A model generated the notes under the pieces. That model had not been told where the DNA came from and ran no database searches. It saw only the letters and a program-made list of their open reading frames with translations. A program made the position numbers and the translations under genes. Below, in pieces: positions 18,020 through 27,341 of a stretch of 64,000 nucleotides of DNA (position 1 is the stretch's first letter; every line of letters starts with the position of its first letter). Source of the DNA: Martinezella rhizogenes (GTDB taxonomy: Bacteria; Pseudomonadota; Alphaproteobacteria; Rhizobiales; Rhizobiaceae). The stretch lies in contig NZ_JAPYZZ010000007.1 in NCBI RefSeq assembly GCF_027460065.1, forward strand, positions 124,001 to 188,000, in the 5' to 3' direction.

Positions 18020-18385
18020 TCAGCCCAAGCTGCTCCCCTCTATCGAATGGGCGTCCCGGCTGTCGGCTGGCGCTTCCTCCCGTTCCAACATGCCATAATC
18101 GCGGATCACATGTGCAATACGCAAGCGATAGTCGGAAAAGACGCCGGATCGGCCCAGAGCTTGCGCCGTGCGATGTGGCAGGGTGTTGCGCCACGCCCTC
18201 ACCGCCTCCTCATCCCGAAAAAAGGAAAGCGAGAGCATCTTCTCCGGATTGCTGATGCTCTGAAACCTTTCGATGGACAGGAAACCATCGATTGTTTCGA
18301 GTTCGGCCCGCAGGCCGGCGGCTATATCGAGATAATGCTGTTTTTCGCCCTCAGCCGGCCAGACCTCGAAGATCACGGCGATCAT
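18020..18385 (-). CDS. Antibiotic biosynthesis monooxygenase (ABM) domain protein
   Basis: The 121-residue product has the dimeric alpha/beta-barrel ABM domain over about residues 1-100: IAVIFEVWPAEG, a GFLSIERFQS strand, and LSFFRDEEAVRAWRN. ABM proteins are small cofactor-less oxygenases, or sometimes heme-degrading or non-catalytic proteins; the substrate is unknown. Its ATG overlaps the stop of the NIPSNAP gene (ATGA), implying translational coupling. The SDR gene follows after 127 bp. Confidence 0.85.
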   Translation of the reverse strand: MIAVIFEVWPAEGEKQHYLDIAAGLRAELETIDGFLSIERFQSISNPEKMLSLSFFRDEEAVRAWRNTLPHRTAQALGRSGVFSDYRLRIAHVIRDYGMLEREEAPADSRDAHSIEGSSLG

Positions 18386-18708
18386 TGCCCGCCTCCCGTC
18401 TGCGGGGCGGAGGTGAGGCGCAGGAACAGCCGGTCCTCGCGGCGGATGAACTGCTCGCGGCGGGCGAACTCATAGTTTTCCCGCCCCGCCGGGTCGGCGG
18501 CAAGCCGCGCCCTATAGGCTTCGTAAGCGGCGAGATTTTCGATGTTGTAGACACCATAGGCAATGGTGCTCGACCCCTCCTTGGGCGCGTAATAACCGAT
18601 GAGATCAGCACCGCAGCGCGGGATCGCCTCGCCCCAGTTACGGGCATAACGGTCGAAGGCATCGACCTTGAAAGGGTCGATCTCATAGCGGATGAAACAG
18701 GTCAACAT
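18382..18708 (-). CDS. NIPSNAP-family protein
   Basis: Starting at 18708 gives 108 residues with the NIPSNAP ferredoxin-like fold: TCFIRYEIDPFKVDAFDRYA, then GYYAPKEGSSTIAYGVY and a Tyr-rich YEAYRARLAADP. Members are small dimeric proteins of mostly unknown function, often encoded beside oxidoreductases. It is the first gene of the NIPSNAP-ABM-SDR operon, divergent from an ArsR-type regulator with a 74-bp gap that holds a palindrome. Confidence 0.82.
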   Translation of the reverse strand: MLTCFIRYEIDPFKVDAFDRYARNWGEAIPRCGADLIGYYAPKEGSSTIAYGVYNIENLAAYEAYRARLAADPAGRENYEFARREQFIRREDRLFLRLTSAPQTGGGQ

Positions 18709-18760
18709 CGTTGGTCTCCTCATGTTCTGTCTCTCCCTTTTATACCATTGCTCCGCATCA

Positions 18761-18784
18761 ATGCTTCGGTTATTGTCGAAGTAT
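18761..18784. promoter_or_regulatory. Candidate operator of the ArsR-type regulator
   Basis: The imperfect palindrome ATGCTTCG-N8-CGAAGTAT (7 of 8 bases match per arm) lies in the 74-bp divergent promoter region and reaches into the regulator's ATG at 18783. ArsR-family dimers bind such sites and commonly repress both their own gene and a divergent operon. Confidence 0.5.
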
Positions 18785-19466
18785 GAAGGATGGACCCCTT
18801 ATCGCCAATGTCGCCGCCCTGATCGGTGACCCCGCCCGCGCCAACATATTGACGGCGCTGATGGATGGACGTGCGCTGACGGCAAGCGAGCTTGCGGAAG
18901 CCGCCGGCGTGACCCTGCAGACCGCCAGCGGGCACCTTTCCAAGCTCTCTGAGTCACAATTGCTGAAGGCGGAAAAACAGGGGCGGCACCGTTATTTCCG
19001 TCTCTCCGACGAAGATGTGGCGCAGGTTCTGGAAGCGCTGATGGGTCTTGCGCAGCGAACGGGCGCGGTCCGTGTACGCACCGGGCCGAAGGACAAGGCG
19101 CTGCGAGAGGCACGCATCTGCTACGACCACCTGGCCGGGGAAAGCGGTGTTGCGCTACTTTCCGCCATTACCGCCAAGGGACTGGTGACATCAGGTGATG
19201 ACCCGGCGCTGACGGATGACGGGCGCGATTTCTTCTCGAGCTTCGGTATCGATCTTTCGCCGCTCGAAAAGGCGCGGCGGCCGTTGTGTCTGCATTGTCT
19301 GGACTGGAGCGAACGCCGCCATCACCTCGGCGGCGGGCTCGGCGCATCGCTGCTTGACGCCATGCAGCAGCGCGACTGGTTGCGGCGCGGAAACGGTCGT
19401 GTGCTGACCTTCACGGCAAAAGGCGAAAAGGCTTTCGTCAGCACCTTCGGCTGCACGCCCGCCTGA
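18783..19466 (+). CDS. ArsR-family winged-helix transcriptional regulator
   Basis: The start at 18783 gives 227 residues. The N-terminal 90 residues are a winged helix-turn-helix (LTASELAEAAGVTLQTASGHLSKL fold, with AEKQGRHRYF in the wing). The remaining 130 residues form a C-terminal domain that includes a CLHCLDW motif. No classical metal-sensing CxC is seen in the helix-turn-helix part; the C-terminal CLHC and nearby His residues (RRHHL) could bind metal. It is divergent from the NIPSNAP-ABM-SDR operon and probably represses it. Confidence 0.88.
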   Translation: MKDGPLIANVAALIGDPARANILTALMDGRALTASELAEAAGVTLQTASGHLSKLSESQLLKAEKQGRHRYFRLSDEDVAQVLEALMGLAQRTGAVRVRTGPKDKALREARICYDHLAGESGVALLSAITAKGLVTSGDDPALTDDGRDFFSSFGIDLSPLEKARRPLCLHCLDWSERRHHLGGGLGASLLDAMQQRDWLRRGNGRVLTFTAKGEKAFVSTFGCTPA

Positions 19467-19493
19467 TTTCGGAAAAAGGCGGACGTTGCGGGC

Positions 19494-20657
19494 TTATTTC
19501 AGCCAGCCGGCAATACGTCCCACCGCCTCGGCAATGTCCGATACCGAACCCGCATAGGAAATACGCAGCGCCCTGTGACCCTCCTCGGGATCGAAATCCA
19601 TGCCCGGTGTCGCCGCCACATCGATTTCCGCCAGCATACGCTTGGCGAAATCCATGCTGTCATTGGAAAAACGACTGGTATCGACATAGGCGTAAAAAGC
19701 CCCATCCATCGGAGAGGCCAGAGGCAGGCCGATTTCCGGCAGGCGCGCCATCAGGAAATCGCGGTTGGTGCGGTAGCTTTCCCGGTAGACGTCGAGTTCT
19801 TCCGCCGCCGAAAAAGCCGCGGTCGCCGCCAGCTGCGAGAGTTCCGGCGGTGAAATATAGAGGCTCTGGGCCAGGCACTCGACCGGACGGACGAGATTTT
19901 CGGGCAGCACCATCCAGCCGATGCGCCAGCCGGTCATGCAATAATATTTGGAAAACGAATTGATGATCACGGCACTATCGGTGATTTCGAGCGCGCTCGT
20001 TTCCTCCCCGACGAAGGTCAGTCCGTGATAAATCTCGTCGGAAATGAAGGCCATGTCGCGGCTTTCGCAATAGCTCGCCAACCGCTTCAGCGCCTCACGG
20101 CCGGTAACCGTGCCGGTGGGATTGGCGGGGCTTGCCAGAAGCACGCCCTTCAACTTGCAGCCCGCTTTCGTTTCCGCGCGTTCCAGACTTGCCGGTGTCA
20201 GCGTGTAGCCGGTTTCGGCCGTGACGGGCACTTCCACGACATTAAGACCGAGCGCTTTCAGAATATTGCGATAAGCGGGGTAACCGGGCCTTGCGATGGC
20301 AACATGATCACCGGCATCAAACAAGCTGAGGAAGGCAAGATTGAAGGCGGCGGACGAACCTGTCGTCACCGCGATGCGCGCCGGATCGATGGCCACCTGA
20401 TGGCGCAGCCGGTAATGGCCGGCGATCGCCTCGCGCAGCTCGCGCAGGCCGAGCGCGTCGGTATAGCCGATGCGTCCGTGTTTCAGCGCTTCTTGAGCCG
20501 CTTCCAGCGAGGCTTTCGGCGCGGGGTGGGAAGGCTGGCCGACCGCCATGGAAATAACGGGGCGTCCCGCCTGCCTGCGCCTGTTCGCTTCCGCCAAAAT
20601 GTCCATGGCGTGAAAGGGTTCGACTGCGCTCCGCTTCGACATCGTAATCAAGGGCAT
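19494..20657 (-). CDS. PLP-dependent class I/II aminotransferase
   Basis: The 387-residue fold-type I aminotransferase has SPANPTG (176-182), SDEIYHGL (206-213) and the Schiff-base lysine Lys237 in SFSKYYCMTGWRIGW. The SFSKxxxMTGWR form groups it with aspartate-type aminotransferases. Substrate specificity cannot be read from the sequence. An internal Met at residue 6 is an alternative start. The upstream region is shared with the divergent DsbA-like gene. Confidence 0.88.
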   Translation of the reverse strand: MPLITMSKRSAVEPFHAMDILAEANRRRQAGRPVISMAVGQPSHPAPKASLEAAQEALKHGRIGYTDALGLRELREAIAGHYRLRHQVAIDPARIAVTTGSSAAFNLAFLSLFDAGDHVAIARPGYPAYRNILKALGLNVVEVPVTAETGYTLTPASLERAETKAGCKLKGVLLASPANPTGTVTGREALKRLASYCESRDMAFISDEIYHGLTFVGEETSALEITDSAVIINSFSKYYCMTGWRIGWMVLPENLVRPVECLAQSLYISPPELSQLAATAAFSAAEELDVYRESYRTNRDFLMARLPEIGLPLASPMDGAFYAYVDTSRFSNDSMDFAKRMLAEIDVAATPGMDFDPEEGHRALRISYAGSVSDIAEAVGRIAGWLK

Positions 20658-20824
20658 GCTCTTTCCTGAACCGTATTTCGCAGACTTGCCGCAGAATCAC
20701 AATCTTCACAATCATGCGATCATAATGCGGACAAGTATTTTTGCCGTATGGCATTTGGCTTAAAGTAAGGTAATTGCCTTCATAAGATTTCAAGAGGCTG
20801 CGGCCGAACAGAATGAGGACCGAT

Positions 20825-21592
20825 ATGGCGCATTTTCTCCGTTCCACCCTTCTCGCCAGCGTGACGGCCCTTTCAACGGTATTCGCCGGCCTGCCCGCCC
20901 ACGCGCTCGATGAGAAGCAGAAGAAGGAAATGGGCGAGTTCATCAAGCAGTATCTGATCGAGAACCCGGAAATCATGCTCGAGGTTCAGGATGCGCTTGA
21001 ACGCAAGCAATATGCCTCGCGCAACGCCAAGGCCGCGGAAGCGGTTGCCGACAACAAGAAGGCCATCTTCGAATCGAAATACGACCTGGCGCTCGGCAAT
21101 CCCGATGGCGACGTCACGCTGGTCGAATTTTTCGACTATAATTGCGGTTATTGCAAACGCGCCATGGGCGACATGGACAATATCCTGAAGGGCGACAAGA
21201 AGGTCCGCGTCGTCCTCAAGGAGTTTCCGATCCTCGGGCCGGAATCGGTTGCCGCACACCGCGTCTCCAACGCCGTGAAGCTTTTGGCGCCGGCCAAATA
21301 TGCCGAATTCCAGCGCACCCTGCTTGGCGGCCGTGGACGGGCCAATGAAGACAGCGCCATGGAAGTCGCAACCTCGCTTGGCCTCAAGGAAGCCGATATC
21401 CGCAAATCCATGGCTGAAAACCCCAATGACGCGCAGGTGCAGGAAACCTACAAGCTGGCAACCAGCCTCGGCATTACCGGAACACCCTCCTATATCGTCG
21501 GCGACGAGGCGGTTTTCGGTGCTGTCGGTGCAGACCCGCTGAAGGAAAAAATCGCCAACATGCGCAGCTGCGGCAAAGCAACCTGCTCGTGA
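20825..21592 (+). CDS. DsbA-family thiol:disulfide protein, periplasmic
   Basis: The start at 20825 is preferred over 20813 because GAGGAC precedes it at proper spacing; the product is 255 residues. A signal peptide with a cut near AHA (about residue 27) sends it to the periplasm. A helical N-terminal segment precedes the thioredoxin domain with the active-site C107-G-Y-C110 (FFDYNCGYCKRAM) and the cis-proline loop GITGTPSYIVG. This is the Com1/BdbD-like class of DsbA proteins, which oxidise or isomerise disulfides in exported proteins. A terminator follows. Confidence 0.9.
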   Translation: MAHFLRSTLLASVTALSTVFAGLPAHALDEKQKKEMGEFIKQYLIENPEIMLEVQDALERKQYASRNAKAAEAVADNKKAIFESKYDLALGNPDGDVTLVEFFDYNCGYCKRAMGDMDNILKGDKKVRVVLKEFPILGPESVAAHRVSNAVKLLAPAKYAEFQRTLLGGRGRANEDSAMEVATSLGLKEADIRKSMAENPNDAQVQETYKLATSLGITGTPSYIVGDEAVFGAVGADPLKEKIANMRSCGKATCS

Positions 21593-21631
21593 TTCAGACG
21601 AAAGGCCTTTATTGCCTGTGAGATAAGGGGC

Positions 21632-21666
21632 AGCCCCTGCGCTTTAGGGCTTGCAGGGGCTTTTCC
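21632..21666 (+). terminator. Terminator of the DsbA-like gene
   Basis: The stem AGCCCCTGC / GCAGGGGCT with a 12-base loop is followed by TTTTCC. It separates the DsbA-like gene from aroQ, which therefore needs its own promoter. Confidence 0.8.
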
Positions 21667-21717
21667 TTGAAGGCTGCGCAGTCTATAGGTGTCGCTGATT
21701 TTCTTATGGAAACGCGA

Positions 21718-22155
21718 ATGAGCAACATCATCATCGTCATCAACGGCCCCAATCTCAACATGCTGGGAAAACGGGAACCGGGTATCTACGGTGGCAAAAC
21801 GCTGAAAGACATAGAAAACGATTGTGTGAACGCCGGAGCCGATCTCGGCTTTTCGGTGGAATTTCGCCAATCCAACCACGAGGGCGTGCTCGTGGACTGG
21901 CTGCATGAGGCGGGCGAGCGGGCGGCGGGTGTCGTCATCAACCCCGGCGCTTACAGCCACACCTCCATCGCCCTGCACGACGCCATTCGCGCAATTTCGA
22001 CTCCGGTCGTGGAAGTGCACATCTCCAATATCCATGCACGGGAAGAATTCCGTCACAAATCGATGGTCTCGCCCGCAGCCAAGGGCATGATCTGCGGTTT
22101 CGGACCATATGGATACGTCATGGCGCTTCATGCGCTGAAGAACATCACGGCATAA
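21718..22155 (+). CDS. aroQ: 3-dehydroquinate dehydratase, type II
   Basis: This enzyme of the shikimate pathway dehydrates 3-dehydroquinate to 3-dehydroshikimate as a dodecamer. The start at 21718 gives 145 residues, the usual family length; an ATG at 21706 is also possible. Motifs are [17 protein letters not shown] with the catalytic Tyr, NPGAYSHTS with the catalytic His, and [15 protein letters not shown]. The accB gene follows after 25 bp, an arrangement common in alphaproteobacteria. Confidence 0.95.
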   Translation: MSNIIIVINGPNLNMLGKREPGIYGGKTLKDIENDCVNAGADLGFSVEFRQSNHEGVLVDWLHEAGERAAGVVINPGAYSHTSIALHDAIRAISTPVVEVHISNIHAREEFRHKSMVSPAAKGMICGFGPYGYVMALHALKNITA

Positions 22156-22180
22156 AAAGAAACAAAGAATAGGGTTTGTC

Positions 22181-22669
22181 ATGTCTGAAAAGAAACAGGG
22201 TATCGACAAGGAACTGATCCGCGAACTCGCGAATATCCTCAATGATACCGACCTTTCGGAAATCGAAGTGGAGCAGGAAGACCTGCGTATCCGCGTTTCC
22301 CGCGCGGCTCCCGCTCCCGCCACGGTCTATGCCGCAGCACCCGCCGCTTATGCGCCCGCACCGGCAGCAGCAGCGCCTGCAGCCGCACCGGCAGTTGCTG
22401 CCCCGGCCGCACCTGCAGCACCGGCCCGCAACCCGGCCAACACCGTTTCCTCGCCGATGGTCGGCACGGTTTACCTGTCGCCTGCTCCAGGCGCCCGTCC
22501 CTTCATCGAAGTGGGCGCGACCGTCAAGGAAGGCCAGACCATCCTCATCGTCGAAGCCATGAAGACCATGAACCAGATCCCGGCCCCCAAGTCCGGCAAG
22601 GTCGTGGAAATCGTCGTCAACGACGCACAGCCCGTGGAGTATGGCGAAGCCCTCGTGGTCATCGAATAA
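22181..22669 (+). CDS. accB: Biotin carboxyl carrier protein of acetyl-CoA carboxylase
   Basis: BCCP carries biotin between biotin carboxylase and carboxyltransferase in malonyl-CoA synthesis. The 162-residue protein has an N-terminal dimerisation part, a Pro/Ala hinge (about residues 43-87), and the C-terminal biotinyl domain with the biotinylated Lys128 in EAMKTMN. The accC gene follows after 12 bp in the same operon. Confidence 0.96.
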   Translation: MSEKKQGIDKELIRELANILNDTDLSEIEVEQEDLRIRVSRAAPAPATVYAAAPAAYAPAPAAAAPAAAPAVAAPAAPAAPARNPANTVSSPMVGTVYLSPAPGARPFIEVGATVKEGQTILIVEAMKTMNQIPAPKSGKVVEIVVNDAQPVEYGEALVVIE

Positions 22670-22681
22670 AGGCGGTTCAGC

Positions 22682-24028
22682 ATGGTTTCGAAGATCCTCA
22701 TAGCCAACCGTGGCGAGATTGCGCTGCGCGTCCTGCGCGCCGCAAAAGAGCTTGGCATTCCGACTGTCGCCGTGCACTCCACGGCCGATGCGGATGCGAT
22801 GCATGTGCGCCTTGCCGACGAAAGCGTGTGCATCGGCCCGCCGCCTTCGCGTGACAGCTACCTCAACATCCATCAGATCGTTGCGGCCTGCGAAATCACC
22901 GGTGCGGACGCCGTTCACCCCGGTTACGGCTTCCTGTCGGAAAATGCCAAGTTCGCCGATATTCTCGACGCGCACGGCATCACCTTCATCGGGCCGACCG
23001 CCGAACATATCCGCATCATGGGCGACAAGATCACCGCCAAGCAGACGGCGCAGGAACTCGGCATCCCCGTCGTTCCCGGCTCCGATGGCGAGGTGAAGCC
23101 TGAAAACGCGATGGAAATCGCACGCACGATCGGTTTCCCCGTCCTCATCAAGGCGACGGCAGGCGGTGGTGGCCGCGGCATGAAAGTGGCGAAGACCGAA
23201 GCCGATCTGGAAGAAGCCGTTGCGACGGCCCGCTCCGAAGCGGCAGCAGCCTTCGGCAACGATGCCGTCTACATGGAAAAATACCTCGGCAAGCCGCGCC
23301 ATATCGAAGTGCAGGTTTTCGGCGATGGTGAAGGCAATGCCGTTCACCTTGGCGAACGCGATTGCTCGTTGCAGCGCCGCCACCAGAAGGTGCTGGAAGA
23401 AGCCAATTCACCGGCACTGACAGTCGAACAGCGCATGAAGATTGGCGAAATTTGCGCTGACGCCATGCGCAAGCTGAAATATCGCGGCGCCGGCACCATC
23501 GAGTTCCTGTATGAAAACGGCGAGTTCTATTTCATCGAAATGAACACCCGTCTGCAGGTGGAGCATCCGGTAACGGAAGCCATCACCGGCATGGATCTCG
23601 TGCAGGAGCAGATCAGGGTCGCTTCAGGTCAGGGCCTGTCGGTCACGCAGGCGGATATCGAATTCCATGGCCACGCCATCGAATGCCGTATCAATGCCGA
23701 AGACCCACGCACCTTCGTTCCCTCGCCGGGCACGCTGACCTATTTCCACACACCGGGCGGCCTTGGCGTGCGCGTCGATTCGGGTGCCTATCAGGGCTAC
23801 AAGATCCCGCCTTACTACGACAGCATGATCGGCAAACTCATCGTTCACGGTCGCGACCGTGACGAGTGCATCCGCCGCCTGCGTCGGGCGCTCGACGAAT
23901 TCGTCGTTGATGGCATCAAGACCACGCTGCCGCTTTTCCAGGATCTTCTCCAGAATGAGGATATTCTAAACGGCGATTACGATATTCACTGGCTGGAGAA
24001 GTATCTGGCCGGTGACGCGTCTCACTAA
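22682..24028 (+). CDS. accC: Biotin carboxylase subunit of acetyl-CoA carboxylase
   Basis: AccC uses ATP and bicarbonate to carboxylate biotin on AccB. The 448-residue ATP-grasp protein has the N-terminal [13 protein letters not shown] domain, the glycine-rich loop [11 protein letters not shown], the catalytic [14 protein letters not shown] segment and the C-terminal lobe. Length matches E. coli AccC (449). It is preceded by accB and followed after 6 bp by aat. Confidence 0.97.
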   Translation: MVSKILIANRGEIALRVLRAAKELGIPTVAVHSTADADAMHVRLADESVCIGPPPSRDSYLNIHQIVAACEITGADAVHPGYGFLSENAKFADILDAHGITFIGPTAEHIRIMGDKITAKQTAQELGIPVVPGSDGEVKPENAMEIARTIGFPVLIKATAGGGGRGMKVAKTEADLEEAVATARSEAAAAFGNDAVYMEKYLGKPRHIEVQVFGDGEGNAVHLGERDCSLQRRHQKVLEEANSPALTVEQRMKIGEICADAMRKLKYRGAGTIEFLYENGEFYFIEMNTRLQVEHPVTEAITGMDLVQEQIRVASGQGLSVTQADIEFHGHAIECRINAEDPRTFVPSPGTLTYFHTPGGLGVRVDSGAYQGYKIPPYYDSMIGKLIVHGRDRDECIRRLRRALDEFVVDGIKTTLPLFQDLLQNEDILNGDYDIHWLEKYLAGDASH

Positions 24029-24034
24029 GACGAT

Positions 24035-24679
24035 ATGGCTGGGCGGCGCAGCAGAAACAACGACATAACGGTCGATATTCTGCTGCGCGCCTATTCCGCC
24101 GGCCTGTTTCCCATGGCCGACTCGGCTGACGATCCTGAGCTTTTCTGGGTCGAGCCGGAGATACGCGGCATCATCCCGCTCAATGATTTTCACGTTTCCA
24201 AAAGTCTCGCCAAGGCGATACGCAAGAAGCCGTTCGACATACGTTTCAACACCGCCTTCGAAGCTGTCATGGCGGGATGTGCGGCGGAAGCGCCTGACAG
24301 GCCGAGCACCTGGATCAACGCCACCATTCGCAGGCTTTATACCGAGCTGCACCAGATCGGCCATGCCCACAGCGTTGAAGCGTGGGAGGGCGAGGAACTG
24401 GTCGGCGGTCTTTATGGCGTCTCGCTGGGGGCCGCGTTCTTTGGCGAAAGCATGTTTTCCCGCCGCACCAACGCCTCGAAGATTTGCCTCGTGCATCTGG
24501 TGGAGCGGTTGCGGCAGCAGGGGTTTACCCTGCTCGACACGCAATTCACGACCGAGCACCTGAAAACATTCGGCGCAATCGACATTCCAAAATCGGAATA
24601 TGCGACGATACTGGAAGCAGCCGTCGACCGGCCGGATGTGCCCTTTGATAAATTGATCGCCCAAGAAAATCCGCACTGA
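24035..24679 (+). CDS. aat: Leucyl/phenylalanyl-tRNA-protein transferase
   Basis: Aat adds Leu or Phe to N-terminal Lys or Arg of proteins, creating N-degrons for ClpS-ClpAP. The 214-residue product shows [24 protein letters not shown], the active-site region [18 protein letters not shown], and [16 protein letters not shown]. It starts 6 bp after accC, so it is probably cotranscribed with accBC. Confidence 0.95.
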   Translation: MAGRRSRNNDITVDILLRAYSAGLFPMADSADDPELFWVEPEIRGIIPLNDFHVSKSLAKAIRKKPFDIRFNTAFEAVMAGCAAEAPDRPSTWINATIRRLYTELHQIGHAHSVEAWEGEELVGGLYGVSLGAAFFGESMFSRRTNASKICLVHLVERLRQQGFTLLDTQFTTEHLKTFGAIDIPKSEYATILEAAVDRPDVPFDKLIAQENPH

Positions 24680-24758
24680 AAACAACCTTAGATTTTTCTT
24701 GCAACCCGCAAAAACTTGACTTATCCGATCATGATATTTCATTTATTGGGGGATGATC

Positions 24759-25202
24759 ATGCGCTGGATCGCGGCCTTCTTGTTAACGCTGGCACTGGTA
24801 GCAACGGCGACGGCCGCTGAACAGCGCCCCAACCCGCAAGCCGCCTGGCGAAACGAAGTTTCACGCGCCCTGGCGGGCGCAACCGGCCGACCCGAATTCA
24901 AGGTCGTGCGGACGAAAAATCAGCAGGTGCTCCTTGTCAGTTTTCGCGTCGACCAGACGGGGAAAATGCAGGCCGTACAGGTCAAAAACATCAGGAACAG
25001 CACTTACCAAGCCCGAGCGGCTGTAAAGAAGGTATTTTCCGAGGTCCGATTCCCCTCACCTCCTGCCAGCGATCGGCCCCACAAATTCAGCGTTCCAATC
25101 GTGATCGGACCCGAACTGACGCGGGAAGAAATGATCGAACAACTCGAAAGCAGAAGCAAAACCCTGGCCGCTATGGCCGAGAAGCTGAAGCGCCAGCGGT
25201 AG
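24759..25202 (+). CDS. Exported protein with TonB C-terminal-like features
   Basis: The ATG at 24759 is chosen because GGGGGA lies five bases upstream; that leaves 147 residues. A signal peptide ends near TATAAE (about residue 20). The mature part resembles a TonB/TolA C-terminal domain: a segment of the type VVRTKNQQVLLVSFRVDQTG followed by a helix and a final strand. It has no membrane anchor beyond the signal and a charged coiled tail. The family assignment is tentative. It converges with the DUF2155 gene. Confidence 0.65.
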   Translation: MRWIAAFLLTLALVATATAAEQRPNPQAAWRNEVSRALAGATGRPEFKVVRTKNQQVLLVSFRVDQTGKMQAVQVKNIRNSTYQARAAVKKVFSEVRFPSPPASDRPHKFSVPIVIGPELTREEMIEQLESRSKTLAAMAEKLKRQR

Positions 25203-25220
25203 TTACCGATCAGACGGTGA

Positions 25221-25658
25221 TTATTTGCTGGCCGTAGAAGGGGCAGGAACTTCCGAGTCCTGCTTGCAGCCCGTCAGCCACACGTCGTAGATCGGGTGCT
25301 CAACGGCGTTGAGGCCCGGGCTGTCGGCGAACATCCAGCCGGTGAAGATTCGCTTGATCTTGCGGTCGAGGGTGATTTCATCGACCTCGACAAAAGCGTC
25401 GATCTTCTGGGTTTCCATCTGGTCGCGGGAATAACAGACCTTTGGCGTCACCTGAAGCGCGCCGAATTGCACCGTCTCGTCGATATAAACATCAAAGGAT
25501 GTGATGCGGCCGGTGATCTTGTCGATGCCGGAAAACACTGCAACGCGGTTTTCCAGACGGGCGGCGGCGACGGGTGATACGATGAGGACAGCAGAGACCG
25601 CAGCAAACAGCGACACTGTCAGCGCACGCAAAGAACGATCCCGCGTGATTTTCCTCAT
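25221..25658 (-). CDS. DUF2155-domain periplasmic protein
   Basis: The start at 25658 gives 145 residues with a signal peptide (cut near PVAAA, residue 28). The DUF2155 signature is clear: ARLENRVAVFSGIDKITGRI, FDVYIDETVQFGALQV, and CYSRDQMET. Two conserved cysteines (in VCYSR and LTGC) may form a disulfide. The function is unknown; DUF2155 genes commonly neighbour the NDUFA12-type gene in alphaproteobacteria, as here. Confidence 0.85.
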   Translation of the reverse strand: MRKITRDRSLRALTVSLFAAVSAVLIVSPVAAARLENRVAVFSGIDKITGRITSFDVYIDETVQFGALQVTPKVCYSRDQMETQKIDAFVEVDEITLDRKIKRIFTGWMFADSPGLNAVEHPIYDVWLTGCKQDSEVPAPSTASK

Positions 25659-25790
25659 AGGATATGTCTCCAAATATTTGCCTGTGTCGAACCGCCGACC
25701 GGATCAACGCCTAAGGGCGGAATGTGGCAAAAACCGGTGAGGCCGGATGCAAGCGCGGCGTTTTGCACAACACCGCGCATCACAAGATGC

Positions 25791-26189
25791 TTAGTTGCCG
25801 GGGGTCCAGGCGTCGTAGTCGCCGGTCACGCGCGGGCGTTCGCCGGCAACAGCCAGCGACCCTTGGGGGCGATAGGCCTTGGACGTGCCGGTGTGGTTCG
25901 GCTGATGCGGCTTCTGCCAGTCGCGCGCGACGTAGCTTTCCTGGCTCGGTGGTACGTCGGTGCGATAATGCATCCAGCCATGCCAGCCCGGCGGAATGGC
26001 CGAGGCTTCCGCATAACCATTATAGATCACCCAGCGGCGCGGCATGCCCCAAGAGGTGGTGCCGCCTTCGTAATAGGTATTGCCCAACTCATCCTGTCCG
26101 ACTTTCTTGCCAAAACGCCAGGTATGAAACCGCGTTCCGATCGTCTGGCCATTCCACCAGGTGAAGATTTGCGTCAGGAGAGTCTTCAT
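25791..26189 (-). CDS. NDUFA12-family complex I accessory protein
   Basis: The 132-residue product has the hallmarks of the B17.2/NDUFA12 family: TIGTRFHTWRFGKKVGQDELGN, YYEGG, RRWVIYNGYAEASAIPPGWHGWMHY. In alphaproteobacteria and mitochondria this is a peripheral supernumerary subunit or assembly factor of NADH:ubiquinone oxidoreductase. It has no signal peptide, which fits a cytoplasmic face location. The nuo operon is not in this window. Confidence 0.93.
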   Translation of the reverse strand: MKTLLTQIFTWWNGQTIGTRFHTWRFGKKVGQDELGNTYYEGGTTSWGMPRRWVIYNGYAEASAIPPGWHGWMHYRTDVPPSQESYVARDWQKPHQPNHTGTSKAYRPQGSLAVAGERPRVTGDYDAWTPGN

Positions 26190-26299
26190 TATCCGTTCCT
26201 CGGGCTTGAATGCGCTGCAGCGATTTTAAATCGCACGGCACAAGACATGCTTATGCCGCCCCTCACGGCAATTGTCCAGCATTTCGAGATATATCGGCG

Positions 26300-26773
26300 C
26301 TATTTCAGCTTCATCCTGAAGCCTAAATGCCGCTTCTCGAAACCCAGTCGCTCATAGAAGCGATGTGCGTCCAGCCGGGCCATGTTGGAGGTGAGCTGGG
26401 CGGCATTCATGCCCTGACGACGTGCTTCCTCAAGGCAATAATTGATCATCACCGCACCGATACCCCGTCCGCGCATGTCAGACCGTGTCTGCACCGCCTC
26501 GATCACCATGGATTTGGCCCCTCGCCCCACGAGCTTGGTGAGGATGGCCGTCTGGAAAGTGCCGACCACTTCGCCATCCAGTTCCGCCACATAAAGCGTT
26601 TCGCTGGGCGATGCGGCAATGGCGCGGAAGGCCGCGAGATAATCGGGCTGCGCCGATTCGTCGGTGGTGTCACCGTGGCCGCCGATCTCGTCGGCGGCGA
26701 AAATGGCGGCGAGCGCCGGAAGATCATCTTCGCGCGCCGTACGGATTATCAGTTTCTGCAATGTCGCATTCAT
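26300..26773 (-). CDS. GNAT-family N-acetyltransferase
   Basis: The 157-residue GNAT protein has acetyl-CoA-binding motif A as RSDMRGRGIGAVMI and motif B as RFYERLGFEKRHLGF. The start overlaps the stop of the upstream GNAT gene by four bases (ATGA), so the two are translationally coupled. The substrate is unknown. Confidence 0.88.
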   Translation of the reverse strand: MNATLQKLIIRTAREDDLPALAAIFAADEIGGHGDTTDESAQPDYLAAFRAIAASPSETLYVAELDGEVVGTFQTAILTKLVGRGAKSMVIEAVQTRSDMRGRGIGAVMINYCLEEARRQGMNAAQLTSNMARLDAHRFYERLGFEKRHLGFRMKLK

Positions 26774-27267
26774 CGGGTCAGGCTCTTTTCCATAACGATG
26801 CCGGGTAAACCCTCGATGCCGGCCATGCGCTCGATTCGGTCCACCTCGACAAATCCGACGCCTTCATAAAAGGCGATTGCGACAGTATTTTTAGGCTCGA
26901 CTTCAAGACGCATGATTTCCGCATCCGGAAAGCAGGTTTCCAGTTCGGCGAAGAGATCGCGGCCGACGCCCTGCCGCTGAAGATCGGGCGCCACATAGAG
27001 CTGGTGCAACAGGGCCGTCTTCGCCATCTTGGTGGACATGGAGCCATAGGCCATGCCACCGATCCGCTTGCCGTCATCAGCAACGAGAAACTCGCCGCCC
27101 TTTTTCTCGACACGGTCCTTCATGGCCTGCGGCGAATGCCATGCGGCAATCAGCTCGTTCACCTTGTCTGCGCCGTAGATCGCGTCATAGGTGGCGTGCC
27201 ATGTCGTCGCGAGCAGCGTCCGGACCGGCTCGATGTCACGCAGGCTGGCTGTGCGGATGAAAAACAT
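26770..27267 (-). CDS. GNAT-family N-acetyltransferase
   Basis: The start at 27267 (MFFIRTASLRDIEPV) gives 165 residues; the longer upstream frame runs through a palindromic intergenic element and is rejected. Motif A is LQRQGVGRDLFAEL, and AIAFYEGVGFVEVDR forms motif B. The gene forms a two-gene unit with the next GNAT gene. The substrate is unknown. Confidence 0.87.
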   Translation of the reverse strand: MFFIRTASLRDIEPVRTLLATTWHATYDAIYGADKVNELIAAWHSPQAMKDRVEKKGGEFLVADDGKRIGGMAYGSMSTKMAKTALLHQLYVAPDLQRQGVGRDLFAELETCFPDAEIMRLEVEPKNTVAIAFYEGVGFVEVDRIERMAGIEGLPGIVMEKSLTR

Positions 27268-27341
27268 GATCTGGCTCCGTCTTGAAACAGAAATGCCGGG
27301 CGTTGATCCCGGCAGAAGTGATGTCAGTCCCTCGTACTCGA

